A stretch of 64,000 bases of DNA from Luscinia megarhynchos (GCA_034336665.1 JAPFBE010000002.1:82404905-82468904); one strand, 5' to 3'; positions 24,784 through 39,186 are shown, numbered from the stretch's first letter. Notes: generated by a model from the sequence alone, not told the origin. A program made the numbers and translations.

Positions 24784-24867
<84 letters not shown>
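24784..24867. repeat. (GATA)21 microsatellite
   Basis: Twenty-one uninterrupted GATA units cover 84 bp. A perfect tract of this length is likely to vary in length between individuals. It lies deep inside an intron. Confidence 0.97.
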
Positions 24868-24868
<1 letters not shown>

Positions 24869-27800
24869 AGGTTCACCAGAGTAATTTCTGCCATGGAAGG
24901 AGAGAGGACTTGGGTCCAGTTATGTCAATGTTCATGTAGGCTTCAGGGAAAGCATGCCAGCTTGCAGCTCTCGACAGAAGATGTTGGTCTAACTTTTTCA
25001 GCATGGCAACAAAGTTATCTTGCCATTCCAGGGATGAGAGTGGCAGGTTGCATGTTCACCAGCTGTTTTCAGCTGCAAAACATTGCATTACCCAGGCTGT
25101 TGGGGCAGGGGTGATGTACTTGGTCCTTGAACAGGAAGGAGCAACTTTATTTTGTTTCTCTGACGTAACTCCTCTGCACTCTTATGACTAGATAAGCAGA
25201 GCTGCTTACATATTGCCTGTTTGTGTCTTCAAAATCAGAGGACCTAAAAAAAGAGGTTTTTTCAGTCAGAGTTTTCTAGTATTATTGATCTGGGTGGAGT
25301 CTGTTAGTTTATGAAAAACTCTTGCCCATTTGAAGCATACATTCAAAGCCACGACTTTTTAATGTAAGATTTTTACCTTTAGTTTTCTATAGAAAGGCAA
25401 ATATTCAAAAGCTATAAATCCATAGAGCAACTGGGTCTGTACCAACACACAGGGACAATAATTTGGCTATTTGGTTTTTAAAATTTTCATAGATGACATT
25501 TAGAAGAAAATTATCTGTAGCTTCTGGAAAAATATTGTGAAAAAATATGCAAAAGATCAATGGTTCCAAACAGAATTATATGAACAAATATATTTGTTAT
25601 GAAATTTGTACTGAGAATAGAATGAAAATAATTTAAGAAATCTAGTAAAGTCACCTGTTACTACGTTATTTGTCACTGTCTAAAGAACCCTTGGAGACCT
25701 GTTTTTCCTGTTACTTTGAAGTAAATACAAAAGATATATAGGCTCCTTTACAGTTAGTAAATTCATTTTGATACACTGGGATATAAGAAATTAATGAATT
25801 TGAAAGTACACATTATTAACAGCTGAACAGTAAAAACAAATCATTTGAAACAGTCTGCAGCTTTGATATAAGGCATCCAGCAGGGAACTCAGACATTTTT
25901 ACTTTGACTGCAATGCAATATCTTTGAGACTGCTTCCCTCTCCATGAAATGCAGCCTGTACTTTTAGCTCTACTAAGCCAGTTCTGACCTGTGATCCATC
26001 AAGCACTGATGCACTCATTAAACACTTACTAAAGTTTATTTTAAAACTGTACATCAGTAGTTTAAACAAAACATAACCATAAGAAATGCAGGAAGAAAGC
26101 CTTGTAGACATACAAGGAATCAGAAATGAAGGAAAAAATTAAAATGAGGGTTTGAAGCAAATATAAATGTTGAAATTAACTTTTGCATTTTTAAGTATGT
26201 TATAAAAAGACTCATTTTCTGAAAATATTTAAAGCTAGATTGAATCATGAGGTTTTCGATAGACAGACTTTTTTATCTTTATTTTTACAAGATTGAGCAC
26301 AACAGATCTGGAGACAAGAACAGCAACAGCAAAAGCTAGAAGTGGTGTAGAAACTTATAAAAACAATGGATTAAATATTGAAGCTTATGAGGCTTTTCTT
26401 TTTTGGACATTATGATTGGATAGATATGGCTCTGTCTTAGTGATGTGTGTTTTCACTCTTTTTACCTGACTATTACTTTTATAGTAAACTTCTTCTATTA
26501 CTTTTAATAGAAGAGTGACAAGATTCTGCAAAATAAATACATATTCCTAAAAATGTACTTCATTAAAAATAATTAATAATCTTATTACTTAGCCTTCCAA
26601 GAAGTAAACATAAACTCCTTCATGTTACTTCTTAGAAGTATTTCTAAAATGCAGTTGCTGGATTTGTGCTGTTGCCTTTGAAACACGTTGCAGTCCCATC
26701 TAGCAAGTACTGTGCTTTAACTAAGGAGAAGGGCCCCAGTGCTGGTTTTACAATTGTATGCTTAATAACTATGGAAAGATAATGCTCCACTGGTTGAGCA
26801 TTGCCCATATATCTGATTTTAATGTATTTTGACCAAATTTCTAAACATTTTCAGTAATTTGACTGTACCTGTGTGATGTTCATGCTTCTCCTAAAGTCCA
26901 TAAGGTGCTAGCTAAACAAGCTGGGGGATGTGTCATCAGGTAGCCCCTAGCAGGGAATCAAATTTCCTTACGAATACCACTGAGAGTCCGGTGCTTCCCA
27001 GATAGCAGCCTTAACATAAACATGATTCATATGGAGGCCCAAGGTGAAAAAGAGGAAAATTGCTTCAAACTTGCATGGTGTGCCATGTACACATTGTCTC
27101 AGCAGGGACATTTGGTCATAGACCTGCCTTCTCCAGCTCAGGTGGCAGGCTCGTGTTCAGAAAGATGTGAGACACCTTTACTCACATTTTCTTTTTTATG
27201 ATGGTCTTAAGTTTTCTGTATGATTTTATAATTTCCCCCAGAGACCAAAAGTGACTCAAAGTCATTTTGTCAAAGTGACAGAAGTCAGCCAGGCAAGATC
27301 ATGATGTCCCAGATAATGTCTCTGCTTGAAGTAATTACGGCTTCAGATCTCATGCTCGTGTCCATTTAGTTCTCAGTCCCAGAAGATCAATTCAGAGACA
27401 TGCTATGAGTTTTGGGGATGTTAGCAGTGCCTATTCTGACCCTGATTTTTCAGAGTCCTCAAGAAACCTGAATTTACAAGGATGAAGAAAATGTTAGAGT
27501 TGTTTTATTCTTTAGACAGCCACTGCCACATACATGTACTTAAGCACTGAAACGAGCCTGAGCATGTTCCCTTTGTGCATTACTAAGCAAAGAAATACAG
27601 TCTTTCATGAGTGAAGTATAGATGCAGCTATAGTGAGATCCATATTGCTGACAGCAACTTATTTAAAGCCTTTTCAAGACATCTGGCTCTTCCCTGAGTA
27701 TTGTGTGATTTTTTCTTAATGTAATCTCAGTAGTGAATCTTGTCCAGTTCCCCCATGTCTGTCTTCCAAAGTTTTCTGTCAATGAGTTTTCTAAATAAGT

Positions 27801-28523
27801 AAATCTCCCTCACAGCAACTTCAGTTTAGCAAGATGATAAATCATGGTACTCCTTACGTACTCCTTACCCTCAGTCAGCATGATGTTTCTTACATCTGTA
27901 TATTTTTGAGCATTTCAACCTTCAAGTCTGAAATTTTTCTCACTTTCCTGACTCAATTCTACATTATTTCTCTGTTGATTTGAGGTCTGGGACACATACT
28001 GGATTGAATGTCTGGTTTAGCAATTCACTGCTTGCTTTTCATTTCACAGAGCTCTATTCAGCCCTTCAAGAAACAACACTGAGCAGCACTAAGCAAGTTT
28101 TCATGTAGATTGTGACTTAGCAATGTTAATACAGAAAATTGGGCCCTCTCCTCCATCCCTGTTGGAAGACTAATTCAACAGCAGGTCTGAACAGGCACAC
28201 AGCATTTAACTTTCAGGTTATGTACATGCGAGGTGCATTTCTGCAGGAGAACAGACTCAGTTAAGTCAGGTTGCTCATGATCAGTTTTGATTTACCAAGG
28301 TAGTTGTTACACAGCTTTTACAAACACAACAGCTTCTTTGCCAGGCTGGGTTAAAGGAGGTGCTTTCTTAACTCAAAGAATTTGGATGCTATTCAAAGCT
28401 CACTTGGTCTTTAACTGCAATGTACTTTATTGCCAAACCTTCAGAGTTCATAAGGACTTCTTTTATTACCAATGAATAGAACAGCTGACTAATGCAAGAC
28501 TTCTACCACTTTTCTTGCTAGAC

Positions 28524-28544
28524 TTTTTTTTTTTTTTTTTTTTT
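28524..28544 (+). repeat. T21 homopolymer
   Basis: Twenty-one consecutive T bases. No retrotransposon body was recognised next to it, so it is listed only as low-complexity sequence. Confidence 0.9.
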
Positions 28545-31500
28545 GCATCTACACAGAGTAAATGACTGGTTTAGTTCACTGTTTCAAAGAAAGGAATTTC
28601 ATCAAAGATTCATTACTGTTAATGGGGCAATAAAACTTGTCTGAAATTTTGTAGAGGAAAACTTGAAAATTTATCGACAGTAGATGAATATTTATATAAT
28701 CTTCATTATAATTGCAATTTAAATTAACAAAAAATATCAACTATATTTTAATTTTTTAAAAATAGCCAATTATTCTCTCAGAGAAGGTGAGAAATTTTAT
28801 CAAAAATCTCTGAATCTCTATGTATAATTCAACTGCTAGCATTTGGAAAGAGCTAGCTGTTACAGTGTTTTTTCTGCATCATTCATTTGCTGTGGCTATG
28901 TTTTGAAAACATTCTAATGCCCTGACCCCAAACAATTTTGCCATTTGTTCCTATATGAAAAAAATTTGCTAGAGATGTTATGGAAGAAGTTCTAGTAATT
29001 TATAATAATAAAGCAGTGTGGACTATCAGAGTGGGGGAGATACATCTCAAGTCAACATATGTACTTTGGCATGTGAGGTATTCCTCATTTGTAATGAAGG
29101 AGATCTTTGAAAAAAGAAATTTTATATCAAAATATTGCTACTTATATTTTGAGATGTGGCCACTAGTTTTCTTGGAATAGTAATATACATAACAAAATCG
29201 ATTATAAACGCTTACCTATTTTCCCCCTCAACTTTCTTGTTATAATTTCAGTGAAACAAACCTAATAATTAAGTCAGTCCAGTAGCTATTAGAGATTTAT
29301 ACCACCAATAGGTTAATAGAATAATTTTTGACCAAGTTGATCTCCAGAGACTAAGTCATTATGATTTTGAACCTGCAGTGTCTCTCTTTGATGTGAATTG
29401 GCAGACGAGTACGTGTATTGGCCGGAAGCGTTGTTCCCATGGAGATGTTATTTCCTACATCACAGCTGTCCCCATAATGCTGTTTTTGTTAAATTTCTTC
29501 AGTAAATTAATGAAATAAGAGCATCTCTGATTGAGTTAACAAGTCTATTAAGAATGGCATTAAAATTCATCTCCTGCTTGTAAAAAGCAGTAAATGAAGT
29601 CTTCAGTGGGTCTTCCAGTCTCACAGGAGACATATATTAGAAAATATAACAATTGAAAAATTGCTAAAATCCTTTTCCTAGGACATCACAGCCTACAGCT
29701 GTAGTACACACTTGGCAAAGTGGATTTTCACTATTATGGGTGCCTTATTTTCATTAGGGATCATTACCAGAGAACTAAGCCGGAAAGCAATAATATTAAT
29801 TTTACTTTGACTTTGAAATAAAGCAATAAAGAAACCTGCAAGGTCTGCCAAATTACTTGTGTAAATCTGATTCACTGACACGTATGCTTATGGCAGAGCA
29901 ATGAGATTACACATTGTCATTTCCAGTACTGCTGTAAAGACAACTGAAAAATACAAACAGCATCCTCAAATATCCTGCCAATAATATACGGTACAATGGA
30001 TATTTTTATATTTGGTAATGATATCTTCTCCTTCTTCCTGTTAATACATTTAAAAGTATTAACAACATTGTAGAAAAATGCCTGTGCTTTCCTAACACTG
30101 ATTTTAGTAAAGTGTATTCATTGGTAAATGAAAAAATAAATTAAGTTTTCCATAGTAATTTTAATCTATCAGTCATTGAAACAGATAACATCTGTTACGT
30201 CTTTACTTAGTCCTTATAGAGTAAGTGATATTCTTTGTAATTGGTTAGTGATGGCAAGTCACTGGATGTAAGGATTCTGTTCTGCTTCCTGTGCTGCCTT
30301 CTGCCACAGATTGGTGTGGTTCAGAGCCAGGGCCTGATGTAAAAGACAGTTTTATAAATCTTTAGCAGTACATTACTACTGCAGAAGTTACCAGGTTGTG
30401 AAGAGGGAAGAGGAAGCTGAGTGGCAGCTCTGGGGTTTCTATCACTGACTTATTTTGAGCTGGCAGATAGATCATGATATCAGAGTGGGATTTTTAGTTT
30501 TTAGTTTGTGTTTTGGGGTGGGTTTTTTTGTTGTTGTACTTGTTGTTTTCTGGCCTAAACAAAGGATCTCTGGTGAAATTTGGCACTTACTATATAAATC
30601 AGCAGTTTTTAAAAAAATATTCCAATGTCTGTAGGCAAGAATCTGACCACAATGCCTTCCAACTCTGCAACTAATTCCAAAACTGCAGCCAAAGACTGCA
30701 GGTTTTTACCTATGGCAAACAGACAAGATTTTACATTTAGTACATATGTTACAATGAGTATTTATTGTGCCTGCACCACCTTCATGGAAAATATAAGAGC
30801 TAAAAATAGTATCAAATAGTTCTAAAATTAGTATTTTCTTGTAAGGTTATTAAATTCTTTCCAGTCTATCAGAAACTGAGACAGGTAGGATGGAGGTTCT
30901 GACTTGTTTATTACTACCTAGCATCCAAAAATATTGAGTAAACCAAGTTTTTATCTGGAACCTTTTTAGGATCTTGAACATTTGGCCACAATGCAGTACA
31001 TCTTATCCAGTGCAAGCCATACACTGTCCCAGGTAAAGTGGCTTCAAATCAGTTTCACTGGTTTTGGGACAGGATTTTTTTGCACTGTGAAATCTTCCCT
31101 CTCCTTAACCCAAACCTCTCAAACAGTTTCTTTCCATTTTGGTCAGATATCAAAGGAATGATCTGTCTAAAGCAGGAGATATCAAGACTAAATCAAAGAT
31201 CTTCTTGTGAGACTTATTTCTCTGCTTCTCTTCTGTGAGGTTTTCCTTGGGCACTTTTCTCTGGTAGTGTTTTCTAATCTTTCTGTAATTCAGTACAAAT
31301 ATTGACAAAAGGGAGAGAAAAACCAGATCATTTCAGATTATCTGCTGTAGTAAGAGTCTGGAAGGCTTTGAAAGCCCTTTTTTTCCCAAAGAGTAATTAC
31401 ACTCTCTGTTTTGAAAACAGGTGAGTCTCTGCAAAGAGATAGGAAAGATTAATGCCTTTAAGAAATCTAAAACCTTACTGCAATTCCAGAACAGCAGTGT

Positions 31501-31969
31501 TTGAACAGCAGTTTTATTGTTGCTTACTGTTTTTCTTTAAAAGCATTCAGAAAAAGAATTGGGCTGTTGAGCATCATAATCTGAAAATAATCCAAGATTT
31601 CTAATCTCATCAAGGAATTTAAGGCTAAGTCTAGACCAGTAAGCAAGATAGGACCAGGACATAGTCTTGATCATCTATATTGTTTAAACAATTTGTGTTC
31701 TCTTTGCCATAGCTTTGTGCTTGACACACTGATAAGGTACCCCTGATTCAGATCAGGAAAAATTCAGGAGATAGCATAAATTTGGGTCAGTTTCCTCCAG
31801 GCAGATGCCTGATAAAACCCAGTTTTGGGAAGGATCCCAGCTAGTGTAGGCTAGCCTGCTGTGTGTATGCAGGCTGGCAAGGCCAGAGAGCAGGCCTAAA
31901 ACACTTGATTAACTGCTCTAGGTGTGGCACAGAACTCTTCATTGGCTACAAGGACCATACTAACTTTAA

Positions 31970-32795
31970 AAGAATCATATAATCTTCTGAGATGGAAGGC
32001 ACCCAAAATGATCATTAAAGTCCAACTCCCGGCCCTGCACAGAACAGCTCCAAGGAGCACACCCTGTGTCTGAGAGCATTGTCCAAACCCTTCTTGAGCT
32101 CTGTCAGGCTGGTGCTGTGACACCTTCCCTGGGGAGCTGTTCCAGTGCCCAACCACCCTCTGAGTGAAGAAGCTTTTTCTAATATCCAACCTAAACCTCC
32201 CCGACACAATTTCAGGCCATTGCCTCGGGTCCTGCCACTGGGACTGCAGTGTCTGTCTCTGCCCTTCACAAGGAATCTCCAGGTTGCAGTGAGGTCTCAC
32301 CCCAGGCTCCTGCAGAGTGAACAGACCAAGTGACCTGATCTACTCCTCGTATGGCTTCTCCTCAAGGCCCTTCACATCTTTGCTGCCATCATTTGGGTGC
32401 TAATGCCTTTATATCTTTCTTATATTGTGCCACCCGGACCTGCTCCCGGACAGAGCAGGACAATCCCTCCCTTGCCTGGCTGGTGATGCTGTGCCTGATG
32501 CCCCCCAGGACAGGGTTGGCCCTCCTGGCTGCCAGGGCACTGCTGGCTCATGGTCAACTTGTCTGTGACCCCCAGGTCATTTTTTGTGGTGCTGGTCTCC
32601 AGACTCTCATTTCCCAGTCTGTACGTACCATCCCCATGCCAGGTGCAGAATCCAGCACTTGTCTTTGTTAAACTTCTTATGGCTGGTGATTTCCCAGGCC
32701 TCTAATTTGTCAAAGTCTCTCTGCTGAGCCTCTCTGCATTCAAGGGAGCCAGGAGCTTCTCCTAATCTGGTATCATCAGCAAACTTACTTAGAAT
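31970..32795 (-). mobile_element. CR1 LINE, longest copy in the window (inverted, 5'-truncated)
   Basis: The left edge (agaatcatataatcttctga, gatggaaggc) is the reverse complement of a decayed CR1 3' end. Next come the standard CR1 3' phrases: agagcattgtccaaaccctt, gacaccttccctggggagctgttccagtgcc, and ctaatatccaacctaaacct. The copy extends rightward through GC-rich sequence to the tatcatcagcaaacttactt region near 32795, over 800 bp in all. The right edge is uncertain. The open frames here (31896-32300 on the minus strand and 32351-32671 on the plus strand) are broken repeat sequence; no intact reverse transcriptase was seen. Confidence 0.87.
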
Positions 32796-35700
32796 ACTTT
32801 TGACATCACAGGTGCCTGTCAGTCTGACTCTCCTCAGTTGGTTAACATGGTATATTTTTAAGAATACTATTTAGTGGCTAAGGCTGTCATACTCCACCAT
32901 TGGATTTAAATTACAAATATATACAGATATCTTACTATAATTTCTTTTCTAATGTCTTATTTTTCTCTTCGTTTTTTTAAAAGCAATTTTTGCTTTAGCT
33001 TTGAGAATGTACTCTTCTAAAATTTATGCATCTTTCCTTTTTCTCTTTTCGCTGGAAAACAGAAGTATATGAAAAGAAATTTACACTGAGACCTGTCTGC
33101 AACTCTTGGTTTCCTCAAGAGGTTTCCTGGATTTTGGGATAATGCAGGAAGCAACATTCCTGTGTGAGCTTTGCCCTTCATCATGCTCTCGTTGATAATT
33201 TGGTTCTGTTAAGCCAAAGGCAATAGCCTGGCTGCCACCTTCACTCTGCTCTTGCTGTAGGCTGTGGGCTGCCCCATAGCTAGGATTGTGTGTTGGTCTT
33301 GTTCTTGCTTTCACTCTAATAATGATATTATTATGTCATGATGCTCATATTTGGACTAGGATAATTACTTTATTCCCCCTTTTATTTTATTCTCCCCCCC
33401 AGCATCTGGCTGTATACTGTCTTTGCTGAGGATATTTTTTAAATTATAATTATCTTATAAGACACCTTGAGAACACTATTTTTTACTTCATATCTATTCA
33501 TTAACTCATACAATTTCCTAAAATACTTTTATATAATTTCTACTTTAAAAATACTGTTGAACATATTTAACTGGATGTATGTGAGATTATGTTTGTGTAT
33601 GTGTACATATATAGAAAGCTTCCAGTAATTTCTGTCTCCTGTTAAGGAGAAAGTCTGTATGATTTACTCTCTATATTTTGCTCTGAGGTCAACCTTTCTA
33701 TTACCCCAGAAAGGAGCCAAATCTGACATACAACACCCAGTTTTTCTGAGAATAATCCATTTGTGGCACTGTCAAAAGGCAAGCTGGGTAGAAGGATGTT
33801 TTCTACTGGAGAAGGGTATCAAGTATCTGCCAAGAAAAATTAGCAAATAAGAGTTTGGATGGCCAGAAAGGATTCAGAATGCTGATGAAGAAAGTGTTCA
33901 TGCCCACTCTAGGTTTATTATGAGGCACTATAAACCATTTAGAACTCTCCTAATATGTATTTCTCAAAGCTTTTTTGCTAAGAGAGGAATTGCAAAACAA
34001 CAAAGTCCCTGCTATGGGATGGCTTTCTCCAGGGGCTGTTTGCTGGTCAGGACTGTACCTGCTTTTAGAGAAGGGGAAAAACCCCAAGTCTTTAATTGAA
34101 GAAAATAGTTTTAGAGCTCTGCTGGGGAAAAAAATGGAGGTTTGTGAATTTTGATGAATTTTTAGCATCAGCTATTTGTACTAGTATTTGGTATATCCAC
34201 TTAAATCTAAACCCCTTTCTCCTCGTTTGAATTCCCTTTCCTACCTTTCTCAAAAAGCTGGCCAAGAGAAGGTGTGTCTGGCTGAAGCCTACATCATTAC
34301 TGGCAGGAGTACACAGCAAAATATTTTGTGGTACTGAAGCCTTTAAACAGCAGCCAAGAAACAAACTTCAGTAATTCATAGCCAACTGCACAGTGAAACT
34401 ATAGTGACCAACCTCTTTAAACACACTGATTTCTTTAGTAAGGGCAACTATTGTAATGCATTCCACTTAAATAGAACTATACATCTTGGAAAGGACACAA
34501 AAAGCACCTCAAAGGCACATTCAACTCAGGAAATGGTGACTTTCTCTTCCATGTAACTTTTATGTTAAATGCAGAATATTTCTCTTTCCACTGATGACAC
34601 AGGACCTTTGTTGAATGGCAATATCACTTACAAAACAATGCATTAATTACTATTTTCCATATGACAGGAACTCACTGATTTTTCTGGGTATTTTTTTAAA
34701 AAATAGATCACTGAAATAGGTTGTTCTGCAAGCAGTGAAAAACTTACTTCCCCCACCAGTCTGTATATGTGAATGAGCTTCTAGGAGAGATTCAATAATG
34801 ACTTCTTCTGCAGTCTTTCCCCAAAGAAGCATTCATAAGATCTCTCTCCAGGGATCTGTTTTCAAAATAGTTTTAAAAACTAAATAGCTTTAGTTTCCTA
34901 CTGATCTGTCAAATTTGATCTGATTTTTTAAAATACTGAAAAGAGAAAGCACACATTAACAATATTTCCTTTGAGAACTTGGATTAAAAAGAGCATTACT
35001 AGATAAGGGGGTCTAATTTTCTGATTCTTAGTGTAATTTTATTCAAGATAAAGTTGAAGATACTAGCTCTTCACATCAGTTTTTTTTCTAGACCTCTAAC
35101 ATTTTTTACATGCAAGATAATGTTGAAACTGAGAACTAGTTTCTGTGTCATGTTTTCTTCGACTGAATTCTTAGAGGTGTTAGTTTTATAAAAACTACAT
35201 GTATGTGATGTTATCATCTAACAAGCAAGTTAACATAGTGCTAATAAGACACAGAAATACAAATTCTTTTACTGTTTCCCTGCCTTCCTCTTTACCCACA
35301 TCCTATCCCACTGCTCCCTTGGTGATAAATGTACCAGTGAGAGTCAGTGTGTACTAACATATAACAACAAAGAGGGTAAGAAAAAAGCTTTCAGGTTACC
35401 ACTGTGTTCAGTCTTCTGTGATTGTGTGTCCAGGCAAGGCCACTATGGCTCTTTCTCAGCTTTGTTCTGTACTTCTCCATCTGCTGATCCAAACTCTCAT
35501 TCATATTTTTCCTTTTAACTTCCCTGAGAAGTACAGCCAGTATTTTTTCAATGGTAAGGTTTACTTCTGCTATGAAACACCTCTTAGCTTTCCCCCAGGT
35601 TGTGACTAAGCTATAAGTCTTAATTTACTTTTGAGTGCACTGCATTAATTCCATAGATAAGTTATTGACAGAATATGTATTGCAGTAAACTTCATAAAGA

Positions 35701-36992
35701 AACAATAATGCCTTCCTTTTATGAAATAGATTTCAGGCCATTATAGGTAAGGGAAAAGGAGTATATATTTTTTCTATACTCAGAAAAATTTGCTCTAGGG
35801 ACATTTGCTGAGCACTAAAGCTCTCACAACAGCCTTTGAAAATCTGTTTAAAAAGCAAAAATATTCATCTTAGCCTTTATATATTGTTGATTTAACAAAA
35901 AAAGTAATTTCCCCTGAGTTCCAGAAATATCCCACAGTTTTGTGGAATTTTTAATTTTATGGATTGTTTAAAATGGCATCTCATGGGAACTTTTTTGGTG
36001 AGAAGCACTGTACTGAAAAGAATAATAAAGGTCTAAGTTCTGTGCAAGAACTTCATTGAAATAGAAAATTCTCTACATATTTTCAGGCCCCAGATGTACC
36101 CCAGAGTTTCCAGTTCTGGATATTTATTCAGACACCTATCAATTAGATATCAGGGCAAAATTTGGATAAGTGCTGTTGTCATCAGAGTAGATTGCCATTT
36201 CTGAGGAAAGGAAAGGTCCCTTAGGCAGGACCACTGGTAGATCAAGTTCCCCTGGGACACATGAAATGCTGCAGCAGATGGTTTAGATGAAGCCACACAG
36301 AGCATGTTTACACAGTCTCCAAAAGGGTACAAAAGATACATTAGAATTGAATTTCATTTTATTAATACTGATGATCTTTGCCACGTAAAAGTTATGTATT
36401 GTGTGAAATACATACCTGGTACCTGTATTTGTTGATGCAGAGATGGAGAAAAAACCTGTGGGTGTTCATTACTGTGCAATCATTGAGATAAAGCAGATTA
36501 CTGAGAACATCCTTCAAATATCTGAATGTTTAATAACCACAACTGGGCTTCAGACTGCTGTTCTTTTCTACTCAGTAATGAATCAAGTGTCTGTTTCCCA
36601 GAGGAGTGTAGGTTATTTGTGTATATGTGCAAGAAGAGGTGCACAGCACTGATGGCAGAACTTAAATTTTCCAAAAAAATAGTGACTATATGATATATGG
36701 ATGCATTAATTCTTTGGTATGCCTTTGCTGGCAATAAGTTTTAAGTCAATCATTAAATAAGAGCTTGGTATTTAAAACACAATTTTGATGAGTCAAGTAT
36801 TTTTATAGTGGACCAACCAAGAACCTAGAATTAAAGTTTCTCCTTTACCTCTTGAAACAACTAAAACCCTACCTGTGTGATTAGCTGCTTTTACCCTCCA
36901 GTCTCCCAAAACCTTCCATCTGAAACCTGTCCTTTTCTGTCTTCCCCTTTTTACTCTTTGTCTGCACTGTTTATCCGTCAACTGGCTGACAG

Positions 36993-37234
36993 TGTCTTTA
37001 CATCCAAAATGCAAAGCAGACAGATGGCCATCTCAGGAAAGAACATGACAAAGAGCACCAGCATCAGCGGGGAGATGTACACGCTGGAGAAGAACGACGG
37101 CAGCCAGTCGGACACGGCCGTGGGCACCGTTGGTGGTGGCAGCAAGAAGAGGCGCTCCAGCATCGGTGCAAAGATGGTGGCCATCGTGGGGCTGTCGAGA
37201 AAAAGCCGTAGCACGTCGCAGCTCAGCCAAACTG
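36993..37234 (+). CDS. RIMS2: RIMS2 exon (linker before C2B, 'SGEMYTLEKNDGSQSD')
   Basis: This 242-nt exon starts with T completing the split codon, then has 80 codons, then G (exit phase 1). It encodes VFTSKMQSRQMAISGKNM, then TKSTSISGEMYTLEKNDG, a Gly-rich stretch VGTVGGGSKKRRSSIGAK (about residues 43-60), and MVAIVGLSRKSRSTSQLSQT. This matches the RIM2 segment just N-terminal to C2B, which is also shared with the short gamma-RIM isoforms. KKRRSS is a basic patch with a PKA-type Ser context (seen as motif only). The acceptor is gctgacag at 36985-36992. The donor is ACTG|gtagga at 37234/37235, chosen because RIM family members continue with Glu after SQT, which needs a codon starting with G. 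The open frame extends upstream into the intron, but only the part after the acceptor matches RIM2. Confidence 0.96.
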
Positions 37235-39186
37235 GTAGGAACTGGATTTTTTTTTTTCCCTCTCAAATTGTCATTTAAATGTACATCTTTCTTATGTATT
37301 ACAGTTTAGTAATTTGAAGATCCTGTTGAAGCTGCCTCATCAACAATATTCTATGGAATGAAGAAAATGATCAATTATTGTTTTTCTCTGAACATTTACT
37401 AAACTTTTTTTTTCTTTTTTTTTCTTTTTAAAGCAAAGATCCTTTTCAGGTTGACTGAAGCTTCTATTTTCTGCTTGCTGGAACCTGTTTAATACACTAA
37501 TTCCTTACTTTTCAGCTTTTCAGGAACCAACATGAGCTGTGCTTCCATTTGGGGGGATTTCTTACTGAAGTTTGTGAAGGATCACTGAATAGTTGCAAGA
37601 TGCTTTTGGTTTTGTCACAGAGTTTGCATATTTCAAGGTTTTTTCACCTTTGAACATGTAACCTTATTTTGAAACAAAACAATTTTCCTGAACAAAGTTA
37701 CATGTTATATTACTTTAGTGCAAATATTTTATTGTGTTTTAATTACTTTCTTTTCAGCCTACAAGTGTATCCGCCATCCATAGACATTTTCCTCATTTCT
37801 GTTCCTCTCAATTCAAATTGGAGACTTCAGTGTGCTGCCTAGGAAAAAGGAGAGTTTCTTCTGCTTTGATTCCTAAAGCATTTTAAATCTTTCACATTTT
37901 TCCTATTGCTTCCTATTTTGTGGAAAATCCATATAATGCACTCTGAAAAGCTCAATGTCAAATAATGACACTGTATAATACAAGTGTATTCTATATTGAA
38001 AAAAGTTACTTGTATTTGAATAACATTCATACAAAAGAAACGCTTAAACAATTTATATAAATATGCATATATATAATATATTTCTAGGTATATACAGAAG
38101 ATATATTGTATGCTCAGAATTGAAGAAAAGCTGTTGTGATGTTATCATATGGTTCAATGTAAATTTACGGTGCCCTGCTGTGTGAGGTTTCATGTGAAGG
38201 TCTCCATTGTGCTAACCACCATTCAAACATAGATAAGAGATTTCTCAGTTCTTTCCTAACCAAAGTGATAAGACTTTTAATGTACAACAAAATGGAGCAA
38301 AAGAATGATTTGCACTGTCAGAATCTGTGGCGAAATTTTTAAGTAAACTTTTGGGGGTGTGGGCAGGATTTCAAGTACTGTAAAGAATAGAACTAAAAAA
38401 GAAAAAGAAGGAGAGGTAACAGGGCAGAAGAGGGTAGGGAGCCTGACTGTGTGACTTATTGAATGCAGTATGAACAGGAGGGAATGAAGGAAAGGGGAAA
38501 GAATCTATATAGAGAAAGCTCTGAATATCGTGCAGACACTGGTGACTCCATCAGTAGGCAAGTCCTTGTAGCCTTTACCAGATGAGATTATGCAATTATG
38601 CAGATTATGGAAAAGGCAGGTTCATGTACATTTCTATTTTCTTTGAAAGAAATGACAGATAAAAGATGAAATCACCTTTAGACAAATCTGGAAGTGTTTA
38701 GTTAGGCAAAGAAAAAAAATTAATCACTTGCTCACCAGGAAATCTAAATTTTTGTCTTGTTATATTACAGAGCTATGTAACTGTATAGATGCATTTTGAA
38801 TATCAAACATATACAATGCAATACATTACATTTTATGTTCTAATCTGGTCTCTCTTGCCATAAGAGCCATTAAATGAAGGATATCAGCTCTTTGTCCATT
38901 GCTCGAGTATGTCTCAGCACTAAAGAGAATCTGTATTGTGTGTCTAGATCTGATTTAAATACCACACTGTCTTTGTTATTTGGTGCTTTTAAGCAGAAAT
39001 GTTTCTCTCTGTTATATCCAATCAGTTGCCCAATGACTGATTAAATGCTCCAGTCAGGGACAGATGTGAAATATAACTGTCTCAAAGAGTACTCAAAGCC
39101 TTTAGGCCCACAGAGTAGGGTGTTCTGACAGACTCTTGGGTGGGGAGGTGTAATTCAGCGCTGGTAGAAGAGCAGCAGGAGATGGG

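Larger units (their letters stand above)
20455..36992 (+). other. RIMS2 intron, about 16.5 kb
   Basis: AT-rich intron from gtaaaa to the acceptor gctgacag. It holds the GATA microsatellite, a T21 run and the CR1 copy at 31970-32795, listed separately. It also has minor local duplications (21301-21340, 22520-22570). The many short open frames on both strands have no recognisable product. No further RIMS2 exon was found, though an exon of a few codons could be missed. Confidence 0.8.

Noticed and set aside
31896..32671. Open frames of 62 to 134 residues on both strands
   Set aside because: They lie in the 3' part of a CR1 element and do not show reverse transcriptase motifs.
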